47,436 nucleotides of DNA from Pseudomonadaceae bacterium (GCA_019745275.1 JAIETJ010000026.1:1-47436), one strand, 5' to 3'. Numbered from the stretch's first letter, positions 1 to 9,129 are shown. Numbers and translations are program-made. The notes: generated from the letters alone by a model not told the origin.

Positions 1-1179
1 CAAGAAGTCGTTATCGTCGCCGCCACCCGTACCGCGATTGGCAGCTTTCAGGGCGCACTGGCGAATGTCTCGGCCGTTGATCTGGGCGCGGCAGTGATCC
101 GCCAACTGCTGGAGCAAACCGGCCTCGATCCGGCCTTGGTCGACGAAGTAATTTTCGGTCAAGTACTCACCGCCGGCGCCGGACAGAATCCCGCTCGCCA
201 GACCGCGATTAAAGCTGGGCTACCGCATGCTGTGCCGGCCCTGACGCTGAACAAGGTCTGCGGCTCGGGCCTGAAAGCCTTGCACTTAGGCGCGCAAGCG
301 ATTCGCTGCGGCGATGCCGAGGTGATCATCGCCGGCGGTCAAGAGAACATGAGCCTTTCCAACTACGTCATGCCGGGCGCCCGTACCGGCCTGCGCATGG
401 GCCACGCCAAGGTGATCGACACCATGATCAGCGATGGCCTGTGGGATGCCTTCAACGATTACCACATGGGCATCACCGCCGAGAACTTGGTGGATAAATA
501 CAGCATCAGCCGCGAGGCCCAAGACGCCTTCGCCGCCGCCTCCCAGCAAAAAGCCGTGGGGGCCATCGAAGCAGGACGCTTTGTGGCCGAGATCACCCCA
601 ATTCTGATCCCATCGCGCAAAGGCGAGCCAGTGGCGTTTGCCACCGACGAACAGCCGCGCGCCGGCACCACGACAGAATCCTTGGGCAAACTAAAAGCAG
701 CGTTCAAAAAGGACGGCTCGGTCACCGCCGGTAACGCCTCCAGCCTGAATGACGGCGCCGCTGCCGTGCTGATGATGAGCGCCACCAAGGCCAAAGCGCT
801 CGGCCTGCCGGTACTGGCACGCATCGCCGCCTACGCCAACGCCGGTGTCGATCCAGCCATCATGGGCATTGGCCCGGTGTCCGCGACCCAGCGCTGCCTG
901 GCCAAAGCCGGCTGGCAGTTGAGCGATCTGGACCTGATCGAAGCCAACGAAGCCTTCGCCGCTCAAGCCTTAGCGGTTGGCCAAGAGCTGCAATGGGATG
1001 CCAGCAAGGTCAACGTCAACGGCGGCGCCATCGCCCTCGGTCACCCAATCGGCGCGTCGGGCTGCCGCGTGTTGGTCAGCCTGCTGCACGAAATGCTCAA
1101 GCGTGACGCCAAGAAAGGCCTCGCCACTTTGTGCATCGGTGGTGGTCAGGGCGTGGCCCTGGCGCTTGAGCGCGATTAA
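1..1179 (+). CDS. acetyl-CoA C-acetyltransferase (thiolase), 5' end cut
   Basis: Thiolase II family enzyme that condenses two acetyl-CoA to acetoacetyl-CoA or cleaves acetoacetyl-CoA, in the cytoplasm. The reading frame is open from base 1 and begins [14 protein letters not shown], the usual N-terminus without its Met, so probably only the start codon is missing. The nucleophilic Cys is in [11 protein letters not shown] (codon 87 of the window). The C-terminal half has [10 protein letters not shown], the catalytic His in GHPIGASG and the second active Cys in CIGGGQG. Length (about 393 aa) is normal. A GTG at 94 is internal to the conserved fold and is not the start. The neighbours upstream are unseen, so a specific pathway (ketone body, PHB or amino-acid degradation) cannot be chosen and I give no symbol. 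Confidence 0.93.
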   Translation, partial: QEVVIVAATRTAIGSFQGALANVSAVDLGAAVIRQLLEQTGLDPALVDEVIFGQVLTAGAGQNPARQTAIKAGLPHAVPALTLNKVCGSGLKALHLGAQAIRCGDAEVIIAGGQENMSLSNYVMPGARTGLRMGHAKVIDTMISDGLWDAFNDYHMGITAENLVDKYSISREAQDAFAAASQQKAVGAIEAGRFVAEITPILIPSRKGEPVAFATDEQPRAGTTTESLGKLKAAFKKDGSVTAGNASSLNDGAAAVLMMSATKAKALGLPVLARIAAYANAGVDPAIMGIGPVSATQRCLAKAGWQLSDLDLIEANEAFAAQALAVGQELQWDASKVNVNGGAIALGHPIGASGCRVLVSLLHEMLKRDAKKGLATLCIGGGQGVALALERD

Positions 1180-1196
1180 GCAGACGGCCGTACTTG

Positions 1197-1287
1197 CGTA
1201 GGGTGTACTCGCCGCAGGCAGTACGCCATGGTTTAGCAGACTCTAGGATTGGCGGACTGTTCGCTACGCTCCTGAGTCCACCCTACG
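1197..1287. repeat. dispersed palindromic repeat, GTAGGGTG...CACCCTAC type (copy 1)
   Basis: A 91-nt intergenic element bounded by CGTAGGGTG at the left and its exact complement CACCCTACG at the right. Inside are two smaller inverted repeats, GTACT/AGTAC and GGACT/AGTCC. The same outer ends and two-hairpin plan recur at 46192-46263 with different inner arms. I recall similar elements scattered through P. stutzeri/P. mendocina-type genomes. The function is unknown. Confidence 0.6.
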
Positions 1288-1348
1288 TCCGCCCTATTTG
1301 CCATTTGTCCGTCTTGTCTGCTGCGTTCCATTCGGTTACCAACAGATC

Positions 1349-1373
1349 ACGCCGGCCATTGGCCGGCGTTTTT
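1349..1373 (+). terminator. Rho-independent terminator after the thiolase
   Basis: Perfect 9-bp stem ACGCCGGCC / GGCCGGCGT with an ATT loop, followed by TTTTA on the plus strand. It ends thiolase-side transcription. It lies 45 nt before the chosen methyltransferase start, which argues against the longer in-frame extension of that gene back to 1194. Confidence 0.8.
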
Positions 1374-1418
1374 AGTGGCGAGCTGATAAACTGCCGGCCC
1401 CATTTCGAGGCGCTGCGC

Positions 1419-2435
1419 GTGTCCACTCTGAATCAGGCGCTGCGCGCCGCTCTCTCTCACCGTGAAGCCCTGCTCAGCGAACTGCACAGCCAAGGCAGCG
1501 ACTGTTACCGGCTGTTCCACGGCAGCCAAGAAGGCGCTGGCGGCCTGACCATCGACAGGTACGGCCCGCAACTGCTGGTGCAAAGCTTTCATCAGCAACT
1601 GCCCCGCGAAGCTCTGCTGGAGCTGCACGCCATCGTCTGCGCCGCGCTCAATCAGCCGCTGCTGCTGGTCTATAACGACCGCAGCCAAGGCAATTCGCGC
1701 ATCGACCGCAGCGACCCGATCTATACCGCCGAGCCGGCCGCACTAGAAGACTTGATCGGCCACGAGTGGGGCCTGAATTATCGGGTGCGCGGCCGGCATG
1801 TCGGCCAAGACCCACTGCTTTTTCTCGATCTGCGCAACGCTCGTGGTTGGGTCAAACAACACAGCGCCGGCAAGTCGGTACTGAACCTGTTTGCCTACAC
1901 CTGCGGGGTTGGCTTAGCGGCTGCCGCCGGTGGCGCGACAGAGGTGTGCAACCTGGATTTTGCCGAAAGCAACTTGGCAGTCGGCAAACAAAACGCCCAG
2001 CTCAACCCGCTGTTGCCGGCCATGGAGTTTTTGCAATCAGACTACTTCCCGGCCATCCGGCAACTGGCTGGCTTACCTATTAGCCAGCGCCGCGGGCAAA
2101 AACTGCCGAGCTATGTGCGCCTGCAACCACGCCAATTTGACCTGGTTCTGCTCGACCCGCCGGCCTTTGCCAAGAGCGCCTTTGGCACCGTGGATTTACT
2201 CCGCGACTACCAGAGCCTACTCAAGCCGGCGCTACTGGCCACTGCCGAGAACGGCGTGCTGATTTGCTGTAACAACCTAGCCAAAGTGCCACTGACCGAT
2301 TGGCGCGAGCAAGTGCTGCGTTGCGCGGAAAAACTCGGCCGCCCAGTGCGCGATTGCCAAGTGCTGGCACCCGCGGCGGACTTCCCCTCGCTAGACGGCC
2401 AGCCGCCGCTAAAAACCCTGATTTTACAGCTCTGA
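1419..2435 (+). CDS. class I SAM-dependent (RlmI-like) rRNA methyltransferase
   Basis: Predicted SAM-dependent methyltransferase of the RlmI/RlmK superfamily, probably acting on 23S rRNA. The Rossmann SAM site is LNLFAYTCGVGLAAAAGG (about residues 155-175), followed by an acidic NLDFAES ribose-binding strand and the catalytic-type LLDPPAF motif. The GTG start at 1419 gives 338 aa starting (M)STLNQALRAAL, the usual Pseudomonas form. The frame is open upstream to 1194, but that part encodes repeat and terminator sequence. RlmI itself has an extra N-terminal PUA domain that is not obvious here, so the exact rRNA target and symbol are left open. A possible sigma-70 promoter for the next gene (TTTACA, 17-bp spacer, TAATGG, 2423-2451) overlaps its 3' end. 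Confidence 0.85.
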   Translation: MSTLNQALRAALSHREALLSELHSQGSDCYRLFHGSQEGAGGLTIDRYGPQLLVQSFHQQLPREALLELHAIVCAALNQPLLLVYNDRSQGNSRIDRSDPIYTAEPAALEDLIGHEWGLNYRVRGRHVGQDPLLFLDLRNARGWVKQHSAGKSVLNLFAYTCGVGLAAAAGGATEVCNLDFAESNLAVGKQNAQLNPLLPAMEFLQSDYFPAIRQLAGLPISQRRGQKLPSYVRLQPRQFDLVLLDPPAFAKSAFGTVDLLRDYQSLLKPALLATAENGVLICCNNLAKVPLTDWREQVLRCAEKLGRPVRDCQVLAPAADFPSLDGQPPLKTLILQL

Positions 2436-2505
2436 CGCCGGCCAATAATGGTCAACGCATGCCATACTCCTAAGCATCTTTAGCCCCCACAGATGATGCC
2501 TAGCC

Positions 2506-5500
2506 ATGCACAAAGGACTGAAACGCACCCTAGCTACTTCGCTGATTGGCGTAGGCCTGTACAGCGCCTTGGGCTTCTTGATTATTCCCGGCGCCGCCCT
2601 GCGGGTGATCAATCAGCAGCTCGCCCACTACAGCGCGGTGCCGGCCAAGCTTGAGCGCCTGCAGTTCAACCCCTTTACCCTCGAACTAAGCCTGTGGGGT
2701 TTGCATCTGGGTGAGACGCAAGCCGAGCACGTGGCCTTCAGCAAGTTACAGGTCGACCTGCAGTGGGACAGTCTGTGGAGCGGTGCGTTACATCTGGCCG
2801 ACATTCGCCTAGAGCAACCAAAGTTCGAACTGCTGTTCGCTAAAGATGGCAGTCTGAACTTAACCCAGTTATTCAACCTGCCACCAAGCCCGCCCAGCAG
2901 CGCGCCAGCAGCGCCAAGCGAGCCCTTCCCGCTGCGCATCGAGCGCCTCACCTTGGCCGGCGGTCAGCTGCACTTTCGCGACCTGCGCCCGAGTCAGCCG
3001 ATTGAATTTACCTACGATGCACTGGATTTCAGCCTAAACAACCTCAGCACCCTGCCCGATGACAACGCCGACATGACGCTGGTTGCGACCGGCCCGAATG
3101 GCGGCCGCCTTGAATGGCACGGTCAGGTAGCGCTCAACCCAATCAGTTCGAGCGGCCACTTGAGCCTGAGCGATGCGCAACTCAAGGGCATCTGGCCGTA
3201 TGTACGCGATGCGCTGCCGCTAGAGCTACAAGAGGGCGTGGTTAATCTGGCCAGCGACTACAACCTGAACCTAGCCAGCGGTACCCAGCTGCAACTGAGC
3301 AATCTCACCGTCAACTTGGCGCCCTTTGCCATCAACAACCCAGACGGTAAGCCGCTGCTCAAACTCGCCAGCCTGAGCGTTAGCGAAACCAGCCTGGATC
3401 TGGCCAAGCAGCAGGTATTGATCGGCAAAATCCGCAGCCAAGGTTTAGAAACTTGGGCAGCCCGCGAAGCCGACGGCCAACTTGACTGGCAAAAATTATT
3501 CGCCAGCAAAGCGGCCGCGCCCAGCAGCCCAGCACCAGCACCAGCACCAACGGTTGCACTTGCACCAGCATCCAGCCCGACGATCACCAACGCTGCAGAA
3601 CAACCGACGCCACGTGAGCAGGCAGTCGCCAGTCATCCAGCAAACCCGACAAGTGCTGGCGCAACGGCCGCGCCAAGCCCAGCCAGCAAACCTTGGCAGG
3701 TGCTACTGAGCGACTTGCAACTGCGCGACTACCGCATTCATCTGGCCGACCGCGCCGTACGACCGGCGCTGGAGCTTGAACTCAACCCACTGAATCTAGA
3801 CCTGAAAAACTTTGACAGCCTCAATCAATCGCCCTTCAGCCTGAGCCTGGATAGCGGAGTGGGCAAACGCGGCAAACTCACACTCGCCGGTGACGTGTCG
3901 CTCAGCCCGATCAGCGCGAAGCTGAAACTGGCGACGGAAAATATCGACCTGCGCATGGCCCAGGCTTACCTCGCCCCCTTCGTGCGCATTGAGCTACGCA
4001 GCGGCGCCCTCGACACGGCGCTGGCCATCGACTTACAAGGCACCGAGCCGCTGGCCTTTAAGCTCAGTGGTGATGCCAAAATCAAACAGTTGCACACCCT
4101 CGACAGCCTCAAGAGCCGCGACCTGCTCAAGTGGCAACAGCTCGACTTACTGGGCTTTAACTATCAGCACGGCAACAGTTTGAGCATCGACAAAATCATC
4201 TTCGCCCAGCCCTACGTGCGCTTTATCATCAACCCAGACCGCAGCAGCAACATGGCCGAACTGCTCATCCCGCAACCGCCAAGCCCTGCGCCAGCGGCGC
4301 CCAGCACGGGCAAAGCACTGCGCATCGCGCTGGGTGAAATCAGCCTTAAAGACGGCTCGGCAAACTTTGCCGACCAGAGCCTAAAGCCCAGCTTCGCCAC
4401 TGCCATTCAACAACTCGAAGGCCACATCGGCCGGATCGACAGCAGCCAGCCAAAGCCTGCCAGTGTGTCGATCAAGGGCAAGGTCGACCGCTATGCGCCA
4501 GTCAGCATCGTCGGCAGCGTCAACCCTTTCGACCCGTTGGCCAGCCTCGATATGGCGGTGGGTTTCAAGCAAGTTGAGCTGACCACCCTAACCCCCTACT
4601 CGGGCAAGTTCGCCGGTTATCGGATTCTCAAAGGCCGACTCAACCTCGACCTGCAATACAAGATCCAGCAAGGCAAACTCAACGCCGAAAACAAACTGGT
4701 GCTCGAGCAACTGGAGCTTGGTGAGCAAGTCGACAGCCCCGACGCGGTTGATCTGCCAGTGCGCTTGGCAATTGCCCTATTGAAAGACAGCGACGGCAAA
4801 ATCGAAATTGAGCTGCCGGTCAGTGGCGACCTCAACAACCCCGAGTTCAGCGTGATGCCGATTGTCTGGCAAACCCTGCGCAACTTGGTGGTGCGCGCGG
4901 CGTCCGCGCCGTTTAAATTTATTGCCGGTTTGGTTAGCGGCGCCGATGAGGTCAATCTCGACCGAGTGCAATTTAGCCCGGGCACCGCCGACCTCGACCC
5001 ACAAGCTCAGGGCGTACTCAACACCTTGGCCGCTGCACTTAAAGAGCGCCCAACCCTGCGTTTAGAGGTACAAGGAGTCAGCGCGACAGCCGGCGACGGC
5101 CCGCGCCTCGCCGAGCAACGGTTGCAGAGCGAATACCAAATCAGCTACTACAAAGCTCTGCAAGCAGACGGCGATAAAGTCCCTGCGCAAGCCAGCTTGC
5201 TGGAAGTGCCGGAGGACGAAAAAGCCGAGCTACTGGAGGGCATTTACAGCGCCCAACTCAAGCAAAAACCACCCACCGAGTGGAACAAACTCAACGACGA
5301 GCAACGCGAAGGGAAGCTACGCGAAGCCGTACTGAACAAATGGGCCGACAACGAAGGGCTACTGCGTAAACTGGGCCAGACTCGGGCAGCCAACATCAAA
5401 CAATATCTGGTTGAACAAGGCGGTTTAACCGACCAACGCATCTACCTACTGGATGTCAATATTGCCGCCGCCGAAGCTGACGGCCGAGTGGCCAGTGCCT

Positions 5501-5520
5501 TGCAACTGGGCAGCCAGTAA
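2506..5520 (+). CDS. DUF748 / AsmA-like envelope protein
   Basis: Large 1004-aa protein with one N-terminal membrane anchor (about residues 10-30). A long periplasmic region follows, made of repeated beta-rich AsmA/DUF748-type units such as LRIERLTLAGGQLHFRD and LRIALGEISLKDGSANFAD. Related AsmA-superfamily proteins (TamB, YdbH, YhdP) bridge the inner and outer membranes and have been tied to lipid transport or outer-membrane integrity. For DUF748 proteins this role is inference. Three Pro/Ala/Ser linkers (about residues 126-142, 336-395 and 588-602) separate the units. The second, about 60 residues long, is likely disordered. The C-terminal part after about residue 816 (VNLDRVQFSPGTADLDPQAQ) resembles the start of an OmpA-like domain but lacks a clear peptidoglycan-binding core. 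It stands alone, followed 93 nt later by the DUF2845 gene. Confidence 0.8.
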   Translation: MHKGLKRTLATSLIGVGLYSALGFLIIPGAALRVINQQLAHYSAVPAKLERLQFNPFTLELSLWGLHLGETQAEHVAFSKLQVDLQWDSLWSGALHLADIRLEQPKFELLFAKDGSLNLTQLFNLPPSPPSSAPAAPSEPFPLRIERLTLAGGQLHFRDLRPSQPIEFTYDALDFSLNNLSTLPDDNADMTLVATGPNGGRLEWHGQVALNPISSSGHLSLSDAQLKGIWPYVRDALPLELQEGVVNLASDYNLNLASGTQLQLSNLTVNLAPFAINNPDGKPLLKLASLSVSETSLDLAKQQVLIGKIRSQGLETWAAREADGQLDWQKLFASKAAAPSSPAPAPAPTVALAPASSPTITNAAEQPTPREQAVASHPANPTSAGATAAPSPASKPWQVLLSDLQLRDYRIHLADRAVRPALELELNPLNLDLKNFDSLNQSPFSLSLDSGVGKRGKLTLAGDVSLSPISAKLKLATENIDLRMAQAYLAPFVRIELRSGALDTALAIDLQGTEPLAFKLSGDAKIKQLHTLDSLKSRDLLKWQQLDLLGFNYQHGNSLSIDKIIFAQPYVRFIINPDRSSNMAELLIPQPPSPAPAAPSTGKALRIALGEISLKDGSANFADQSLKPSFATAIQQLEGHIGRIDSSQPKPASVSIKGKVDRYAPVSIVGSVNPFDPLASLDMAVGFKQVELTTLTPYSGKFAGYRILKGRLNLDLQYKIQQGKLNAENKLVLEQLELGEQVDSPDAVDLPVRLAIALLKDSDGKIEIELPVSGDLNNPEFSVMPIVWQTLRNLVVRAASAPFKFIAGLVSGADEVNLDRVQFSPGTADLDPQAQGVLNTLAAALKERPTLRLEVQGVSATAGDGPRLAEQRLQSEYQISYYKALQADGDKVPAQASLLEVPEDEKAELLEGIYSAQLKQKPPTEWNKLNDEQREGKLREAVLNKWADNEGLLRKLGQTRAANIKQYLVEQGGLTDQRIYLLDVNIAAAEADGRVASALQLGSQ

Positions 5521-5613
5521 CCCAACAATAACTCCATCGGAGCCGCCCGGCACAGCCAGCCGACGGTCACCGGTGGAGCCTGAAACAAACCAGCCAACAC
5601 TGGCGGAGCTGAG

Positions 5614-5928
5614 ATGAAACGCCTGCTATTAATTAGCGCCCTGCTCTACTCCGGCATTGCCCTAACCCCCTTAGCGCAAGCGGCCTCAACACTGCGCTGC
5701 CAGAGCAGCCTGATTAGCCTCGACGACCACATCAACGAGGTCCAAGCCAAGTGCGGCGAGCCCATCAGCAAGGTGTTTCTCGGCTATCGCGAGGTGGTCG
5801 ACTACTATGGCGGCGTCAGCCAAGTAGGCATCGATGAATGGAGTTACGGGCCGCGCAACGGCATGTATTACTTCCTGCGCTTCGAGGCCAATCGGCTGGT
5901 TAAAATTCAAAGTAAACGCGGCCAATAA
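5614..5928 (+). CDS. DUF2845 small secreted protein
   Basis: A 104-aa protein with a clear signal peptide (MKRLLLISALLYSGIALTPL, cut near AQA-AS) and a mature part of about 80 residues with two Cys (LRC and AKCGEP) that could form a disulfide in the periplasm. The pattern CQSSLISL...V..KCGEP.....GYRE fits the DUF2845 family of unknown function. A GGAG ribosome site (GGCGGAGCTGAG) sits just before the ATG. The rhomboid protease gene starts 30 nt downstream on the same strand, so the two are probably co-transcribed. The 93 nt before it hold no convincing promoter or hairpin. Confidence 0.78.
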   Translation: MKRLLLISALLYSGIALTPLAQAASTLRCQSSLISLDDHINEVQAKCGEPISKVFLGYREVVDYYGGVSQVGIDEWSYGPRNGMYYFLRFEANRLVKIQSKRGQ

Positions 5929-5958
5929 ACTCGGCACACCAGCACACGGATGTTTTAA

Positions 5959-7410
5959 ATGATTATTTTGCCCGCCGAACACCCGCTGGACTTCAAGCGT
6001 CCACCTGTCATCACCTTGCTGCTGATTCTGCTCAATTGCCTGATCTATTTCGGCTACCAAGGCGGCGACCCGGCGCGGGAAGAACGCGCCGTACAAACCT
6101 ATCTCGACGCCGGCCTGCTCAGCCGCGAACGCGACAGTTTTATTAGCGCCTTCAGCGCCGAGCAGCAGTTGAGTGCCGAACAGCAAAAAAGTTTTAGCCA
6201 AGTACGCAGTAAAGAACTGGCAGGCATGCTGCTGAACGATTTGCAGTTCGAAAACCAACTGCATCAAAACCCGGCTTATTTGGCCGACCCACAATGGCAA
6301 GCCAAGCGCCAAGTTGCCGAGGCCGCGCGTGATCGAATCAGCAATTATCGCTTCGGCTTTGTACCCGCCAAATTTACCGTTCAAGGCGTGTTTGGCGCGA
6401 TGTTCTTACACGGCAGCGTCGATCACCTGCTGGGCAATATGCTGTTTTTGTTTATCTTCGGCTTCGCCCTGGAAATCGCCTTGGGCCGCTGGATGTTTCT
6501 CGGCCTTTACCTCATTAGCGGGGTGGCCTCACACCTGTTCTGGTGGCTGTTCGAGCCATCGTGGCTCACCGGCATCGGTGCCTCCGGGGCGGTGTCGGGG
6601 CTGATGGGCATGTATTTGGGCGTATACGGGCTGCGCAAGATCAACTTCTTTTATTGGCTGGGGCCGTTGTTCGGCTATTTTCGTGCCCCGGCGATGTGGA
6701 TTTTGCCGCTGTGGATGGGCAAAGAATTGCTCGGCATGTTGGCCAACGACCACGTCAACCGCTACGCCCACTTAGGCGGCTTGGCGGCGGGCTTTTTGTT
6801 GGTGTGGCTACCCAAGCAATTTGGCCAACTCAAAGTCGATGAAAGCTTTTTGCTGAAAGTCGACCCAGATGCCCAGTACAAACGTGAGTTGGCGGCGCTG
6901 TCGGAGCTGATCAGCCGCTTCGCCCTCGACCAGGCTGCGCCTCGCGGCTTGGATTTACTCAGCCGTTATCCGGGCCGCTTAGCGCTGCTCGAACAGCTCT
7001 ATCCGGTGGCCAAGAGTCGCCAAGACCAAGCCTTGCTCAGCGCCCTACTGAAACAATTATTTACCCTACCGGCCGCCAGTGGCCAATTAGCTTTATTACA
7101 GAAACTGGCACTGGACATGGGCGACCCGCAGCAGCGCCAACTGGATCATCCGGCAGTGCAACTGCATCTGCTGCAGCAATTGCTCAAGGCCGGCGATGAA
7201 CGTCACGCGCTCTATCCATGGCGCAAACTGATCAAGCGCCAATCACCACCAGCGGCCATGCTCAGCCTCAGCTTGCAACTGGGTAAATTGCTCGGCCAAC
7301 GCCAAGACCGACACAGCTTGGCTGAGGTGTCGGCCTTTATGCGCCAACACTTCCCGGACGCCGAGCAAACCCAGCAGCTGAGCCTGTATCAGCAAAACCG
7401 GGTCAGTTGA
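5959..7410 (+). CDS. rhomboid-family intramembrane serine protease with C-terminal helical domain
   Basis: Membrane serine protease of the rhomboid family. The catalytic Ser209 lies in GIGASGAVSG and the partner His271 in RYAHLGG. HGSVDHLLGNMLFL (about residues 150-165) is the conserved segment with an H/N pair before the active site. TM1 is near residues 16-34. Between TM1 and the core lies an unusual insert of about 110 mostly charged helical residues (about 37-145). After the last TM (about residue 290), roughly 190 residues form an Ala/Leu-rich helical, TPR-like tail. Substrates are unknown. It is convergent with the SDR gene (26-nt gap). The ATG follows a weak ribosome site. Confidence 0.88.
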   Translation: MIILPAEHPLDFKRPPVITLLLILLNCLIYFGYQGGDPAREERAVQTYLDAGLLSRERDSFISAFSAEQQLSAEQQKSFSQVRSKELAGMLLNDLQFENQLHQNPAYLADPQWQAKRQVAEAARDRISNYRFGFVPAKFTVQGVFGAMFLHGSVDHLLGNMLFLFIFGFALEIALGRWMFLGLYLISGVASHLFWWLFEPSWLTGIGASGAVSGLMGMYLGVYGLRKINFFYWLGPLFGYFRAPAMWILPLWMGKELLGMLANDHVNRYAHLGGLAAGFLLVWLPKQFGQLKVDESFLLKVDPDAQYKRELAALSELISRFALDQAAPRGLDLLSRYPGRLALLEQLYPVAKSRQDQALLSALLKQLFTLPAASGQLALLQKLALDMGDPQQRQLDHPAVQLHLLQQLLKAGDERHALYPWRKLIKRQSPPAAMLSLSLQLGKLLGQRQDRHSLAEVSAFMRQHFPDAEQTQQLSLYQQNRVS

Positions 7411-7436
7411 AACCGGCGCTGAACGCCGCTAACAAC

Positions 7437-8162
7437 TTAAGCTTGCTGACGAGTCGCCGCCAACACGATTTCACGGATACAAACACTTTGCGGCTGCTGA
7501 TAGGCGAAGCGAATAGCCTCGGCGACATCTTCAGGCCGCAGCACCAAACCACCCATATCGTCCTTCCAGGCTTGATAACCGCGTTTGATCGCCTCATCAC
7601 TGGTATGACTCAGTAGCTCAGTTTCAACCGCTCCTGGGGCGATGGTAATAACCCGCACCGAATCACCCGCAACTTCCTCGCGCAAGTTTTCGGAAATCCC
7701 ATGCACGGCGAACTTGCTGCCGACATAGGCAACATGATTGGCAAAGGTTTTGCGACCAGCCACCGAACTGACGTTGATGATGGTTCCGCACTGGCGCGCC
7801 AGCATGCCGGTCAGTACTGAATGAATACCGTTGAGCAAGCCCTTGACGTTCAGATCCAGCATGCGCTCCCACTCGGCAGGATCTTGCTCGGCCATCTTGC
7901 CCAGCAACATCACCCCGGCGTTATTGATCAAGCCATCGACCGGGCCGAACTGTGCTTCAGCCTCCGCGACTGCCTGCATCACCGCCGCACGGTCAGTGAT
8001 ATCTACCGCCCGGCACAGCGTATGGGGCAACTCCAACGCCAGCATGCGCTCAACCCGGCGCGCTAACAGCAGCAGCGGATGACCCTGTGCCGACAACAGC
8101 CGCGCGGTGGCTGCGCCAATACCAGAACTGGCGCCGGTAATCACAATCAGTGGCTTGTTCAT
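7437..8162 (-). CDS. short-chain dehydrogenase/reductase (SDR)
   Basis: Classical SDR of 241 aa, an NAD(P)-dependent oxidoreductase. The cofactor glycine motif TGASSGIG is at about residues 9-16, NNAG at 80-83, Asn105 in DLNVKG, Ser133 in NVSSVAG, and the catalytic YVGSK at Tyr146/Lys150. It resembles the YdfG/serine 3-dehydrogenase-like group, but the substrate cannot be read from sequence. The ATG at 8162 was chosen because the in-frame extension to 8228 crosses the intergenic operator region and lacks homology to the SDR N-terminus. The gene is divergent from a LysR regulator 112 nt away, a common regulator/target arrangement. Confidence 0.9.
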   Translation of the reverse strand: MNKPLIVITGASSGIGAATARLLSAQGHPLLLLARRVERMLALELPHTLCRAVDITDRAAVMQAVAEAEAQFGPVDGLINNAGVMLLGKMAEQDPAEWERMLDLNVKGLLNGIHSVLTGMLARQCGTIINVSSVAGRKTFANHVAYVGSKFAVHGISENLREEVAGDSVRVITIAPGAVETELLSHTSDEAIKRGYQAWKDDMGGLVLRPEDVAEAIRFAYQQPQSVCIREIVLAATRQQA

Positions 8163-8207
8163 GAATATTCTCCAGAAATAAATAATTCGAATAGCTCTCG
8201 ATCTGTA

Positions 8208-8221
8208 ATCAGTGTACTGAT
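8208..8221. promoter_or_regulatory. candidate LysR operator between SDR and LysR genes
   Basis: Inverted repeat ATCAGT-GT-ACTGAT, roughly midway in the 112-nt divergent gap (SDR start 8162, LysR start 8275). It has the length and position expected for a LysR-type recognition site, but it does not fit the T-N11-A core strictly. The rest of the gap is AT-rich with no confident promoter. Confidence 0.4.
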
Positions 8222-8274
8222 CGATCAAAAGGGTTAAAAATGCTTTATTCCGCTCACAACCATCGGAAAAACCT

Positions 8275-9129
8275 ATGGATATCCGTCATCTCACGGCTTT
8301 TATTGCAGTCTTCGAGGAGCGCAACATCACCCTCGCGGCGCAACGCTTATGCACCAGCCAACCCAGCCTGTCGGTGACCATTCGCCAGCTAGAGCAAGAG
8401 CTTAGCACCCAGTTATTTGTGCGGCTGCCACGTGGCGTTGAGATCAGCGACGATGCTCGCGTGCTCTATCCACAAGCGCGGCGCATGGTTGCGCAGGCCC
8501 AAGTACTCAGCCGACAGTTTCGCCAGCGCGAAGACCGCCTGCCACTAATCCTGGCGATAGAGGCCGATATCAGCAGCGAACATATCGCCGACTTTTTACG
8601 CCTAGCCTACGCCGCAGTGCCGCAATTGCAGCTCAGCCTGCAAACGGGTTGCAGCGGTGACGCGCGTTTGGCCGTGGAGGAGTTGTGCTGCGAGGACGAA
8701 TTATTTTTACCGCTGTGGGACGAGCCTTTCGTTCTTTGCCTGCCGCGCGAGCACAGCCTCGCCGGCCAAGCCTCGCTCACCACCGATGACCTCACCAGCT
8801 TGGACTGGATCACCTGCCCGCAGCATAGCGCGCACCAGCGACTGATGAGCCTCTACAGCAGCACAACGCAGCGCACCGCCGCCGAGGCGGACAGCCTGCA
8901 CCTCGCCCAGCAACTGGTCGCCGCAGGAGTCGGCGCGGCGTTATTACCGCGCACCTTGGCCGCACATCCAGGCATCATCCAGCGAGCGCTGAGCATGCCC
9001 CTGCCCAGCCGCCGCGTCGGCCTTTGTTACGCCGTCCAGGCGCTGGAAAATCCAGCGCTGCAAGCCCTGCACGAACACCTGCAACTGAGCGCGACGAACG
9101 GCCACGAAAACATCCATGCGCACCCCTGA
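8275..9129 (+). CDS. LysR-family transcriptional regulator
   Basis: A 284-aa LysR-type regulator. The N-terminal winged HTH is MDIRHLTAFIAVFEERN followed by AAQRLCTSQPSLSVTIRQLE, and the effector-binding domain spans about residues 88-275. It is slightly shorter than the usual 295-310 aa because the C-terminus ends soon after the last beta-alpha unit. It probably controls itself and the divergent SDR gene. The effector is unknown. It is convergent with the zinc-finger/TPR gene downstream. The 55-nt gap holds no clear terminator. Confidence 0.9.
   Translation: MDIRHLTAFIAVFEERNITLAAQRLCTSQPSLSVTIRQLEQELSTQLFVRLPRGVEISDDARVLYPQARRMVAQAQVLSRQFRQREDRLPLILAIEADISSEHIADFLRLAYAAVPQLQLSLQTGCSGDARLAVEELCCEDELFLPLWDEPFVLCLPREHSLAGQASLTTDDLTSLDWITCPQHSAHQRLMSLYSSTTQRTAAEADSLHLAQQLVAAGVGAALLPRTLAAHPGIIQRALSMPLPSRRVGLCYAVQALENPALQALHEHLQLSATNGHENIHAHP

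Noticed and set aside
1194..1418. Extension of the methyltransferase frame back to an ATG at 1194.
   Set aside because: This stretch is the palindromic repeat and the thiolase terminator. Homology begins at GTG 1419.
7411..7436. Small inverted repeat GGCG-CTGAA-CGCC between the convergent rhomboid and SDR genes.
   Set aside because: A 4-bp stem without a T tract is too weak to call a terminator.
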